From: Pseudoalteromonas arctica A 37-1-2 | GTDB taxonomy: Bacteria; Pseudomonadota; Gammaproteobacteria; Enterobacterales; Alteromonadaceae | DNA length: 64,000 nucleotides | NCBI RefSeq assembly: GCF_000238395.3 | Contig: NZ_CP011025.1 | Coordinates: forward strand, 3,348,001 to 3,412,000 | Direction of reading: 5' to 3' | Shown here: piece by piece, positions 63,471 through 64,000 of the stretch | Position numbering within the stretch: the first letter of the stretch is position 1 | Layout: each line of letters starts with the position of its first letter | Translations under genes and position numbers: made by a program | Notes under the pieces: model-generated | The model's input: the letters and a program-made list of their open reading frames with translations, nothing else | Database searches by the model: none | Told to the model about the DNA's origin: nothing

Positions 63471-64000
63471 TTACATCACCAATTGGCGAATATCGCTCAT
63501 GTAACTTGCAAGAGTCACAGTAAAGCGTGCAGCTAAGGCTCCGTCAATAACCCTATGGTCGTATGACATAGACAGCGGAACCATTAGTTTTGGTTCAAAC
63601 TCTTTGCCATTCCATTTAGGTTTCATTTCAGATTTAGACACACCTAAAATAGCCACTTCTGGTGCATTAACAATCGGCGTAAATGCCGTACCGCCAATAC
63701 CGCCAAGGCTAGAAATAGTAAAACAACCACCTTGCATATCAGACGATGTAAGCTTCCCGTCACGTGCTTTAACAGATACTTCCATTAATTCGCGTGATAG
63801 TTCAATAATGCCTTTTTTATCAACATCTTTAAACACTGGTACAACTAAACCGTTTGGCGTATCAACTGCAACACCAATGTTAATGTACTTTTTAAGAATT
63901 AAGCTTTCGCCGTCTGCAGAAAGCGATGAGTTGAATTTTGGAAATTCAGCAAGTGCTTTTGCAGCTGCTTTCATTACAAACACAAGTGGTGTAATTTTAA
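63471..64000 (-). CDS. aceF: Dihydrolipoyllysine acetyltransferase (E2 of pyruvate dehydrogenase), 3' part
   Basis: Only the last about 176 residues of the E2 catalytic domain are in the window; the reading frame is open to the edge ([16 protein letters not shown]). The catalytic motif [15 protein letters not shown] near the C-terminus is intact, and [20 protein letters not shown] is typical. The order aceF-lpdA, with aceE expected beyond the window, supports the pyruvate rather than the 2-oxoglutarate complex. Lipoyl domains are not visible. Confidence 0.93.
   Translation of the reverse strand, partial: KITPLVFVMKAAAKALAEFPKFNSSLSADGESLILKKYINIGVAVDTPNGLVVPVFKDVDKKGIIELSRELMEVSVKARDGKLTSSDMQGGCFTISSLGGIGGTAFTPIVNAPEVAILGVSKSEMKPKWNGKEFEPKLMVPLSMSYDHRVIDGALAARFTVTLASYMSDIRQLVM

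Overview
The window looks like chromosomal DNA of a marine gammaproteobacterium of the order Alteromonadales, most likely Pseudoalteromonas. This is inferred from AT-rich DNA, close full-length matches by eye to gammaproteobacterial housekeeping proteins (RapA, SlmA, ArgR, Mdh, CoaBC, RadC, ObgE), classic gene orders (mdh/argR divergent, rplU-rpmA-obgE, rpmB-rpmG near radC/coaBC/slmA) and many TonB, S8, S9 and GGDEF/EAL proteins. I see no rRNA, tRNA, CRISPR array, transposase or prophage.

Layout. 1-12 kb: a truncated PAS sensor, a PIN-PhoH ATPase, rapA, a YggN-like protein, a large zinc metalloprotease, fbp and two small proteins. 12-19.5 kb: a sulfurtransferase, a lone GT9 glycosyltransferase, then a tightly overlapping four-gene operon (cupredoxin-like protein, GGDEF/EAL protein, DUF3034 outer-membrane protein, lipoprotein-type truncated haemoglobin) and purC. 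19.6-23.2 kb: a TagF-like transferase, an FtsX-type ABC transporter with a histidine-rich loop, and a DUF3299 protein. 23.2-32.1 kb: mutM, ppaC, rpmB-rpmG, radC, coaBC, slmA and an S9 peptidase.

32.2-42.6 kb is the most striking region. Two divergent arms carry a TonB receptor, a sodium-solute symporter, a glycerate 2-kinase and a ROK regulator on one side, and a GH63 mannosyl/glucosylglycerate hydrolase-like enzyme, a PfkB fructokinase and an AGE-family sugar isomerase on the other. Together they make a complete inferred route: outer-membrane uptake, inner-membrane uptake, hydrolysis to hexose plus glycerate, glycerate to 2-phosphoglycerate, and mannose to fructose to fructose-6-phosphate. 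The best fit is catabolism of mannosylglycerate (digeneaside, a red-algal solute).

42.6-64 kb: a decayed GGDEF gene, an HI0933-type flavoprotein, a secreted subtilase, a peroxiredoxin, galU, folA, obgE-rpmA-rplU, ispB, mdh, argR, an FbpABC-type iron transporter followed by a DyP peroxidase, a CsrB-type regulatory RNA with 23 GGA motifs and a GacA/UvrY-type palindrome upstream, tapT, and lpdA plus the 3' end of aceF. Two groups of palindromic repeats (about 11.0 and 61.6 kb) share the same architecture and look like a genome-wide intergenic repeat family.
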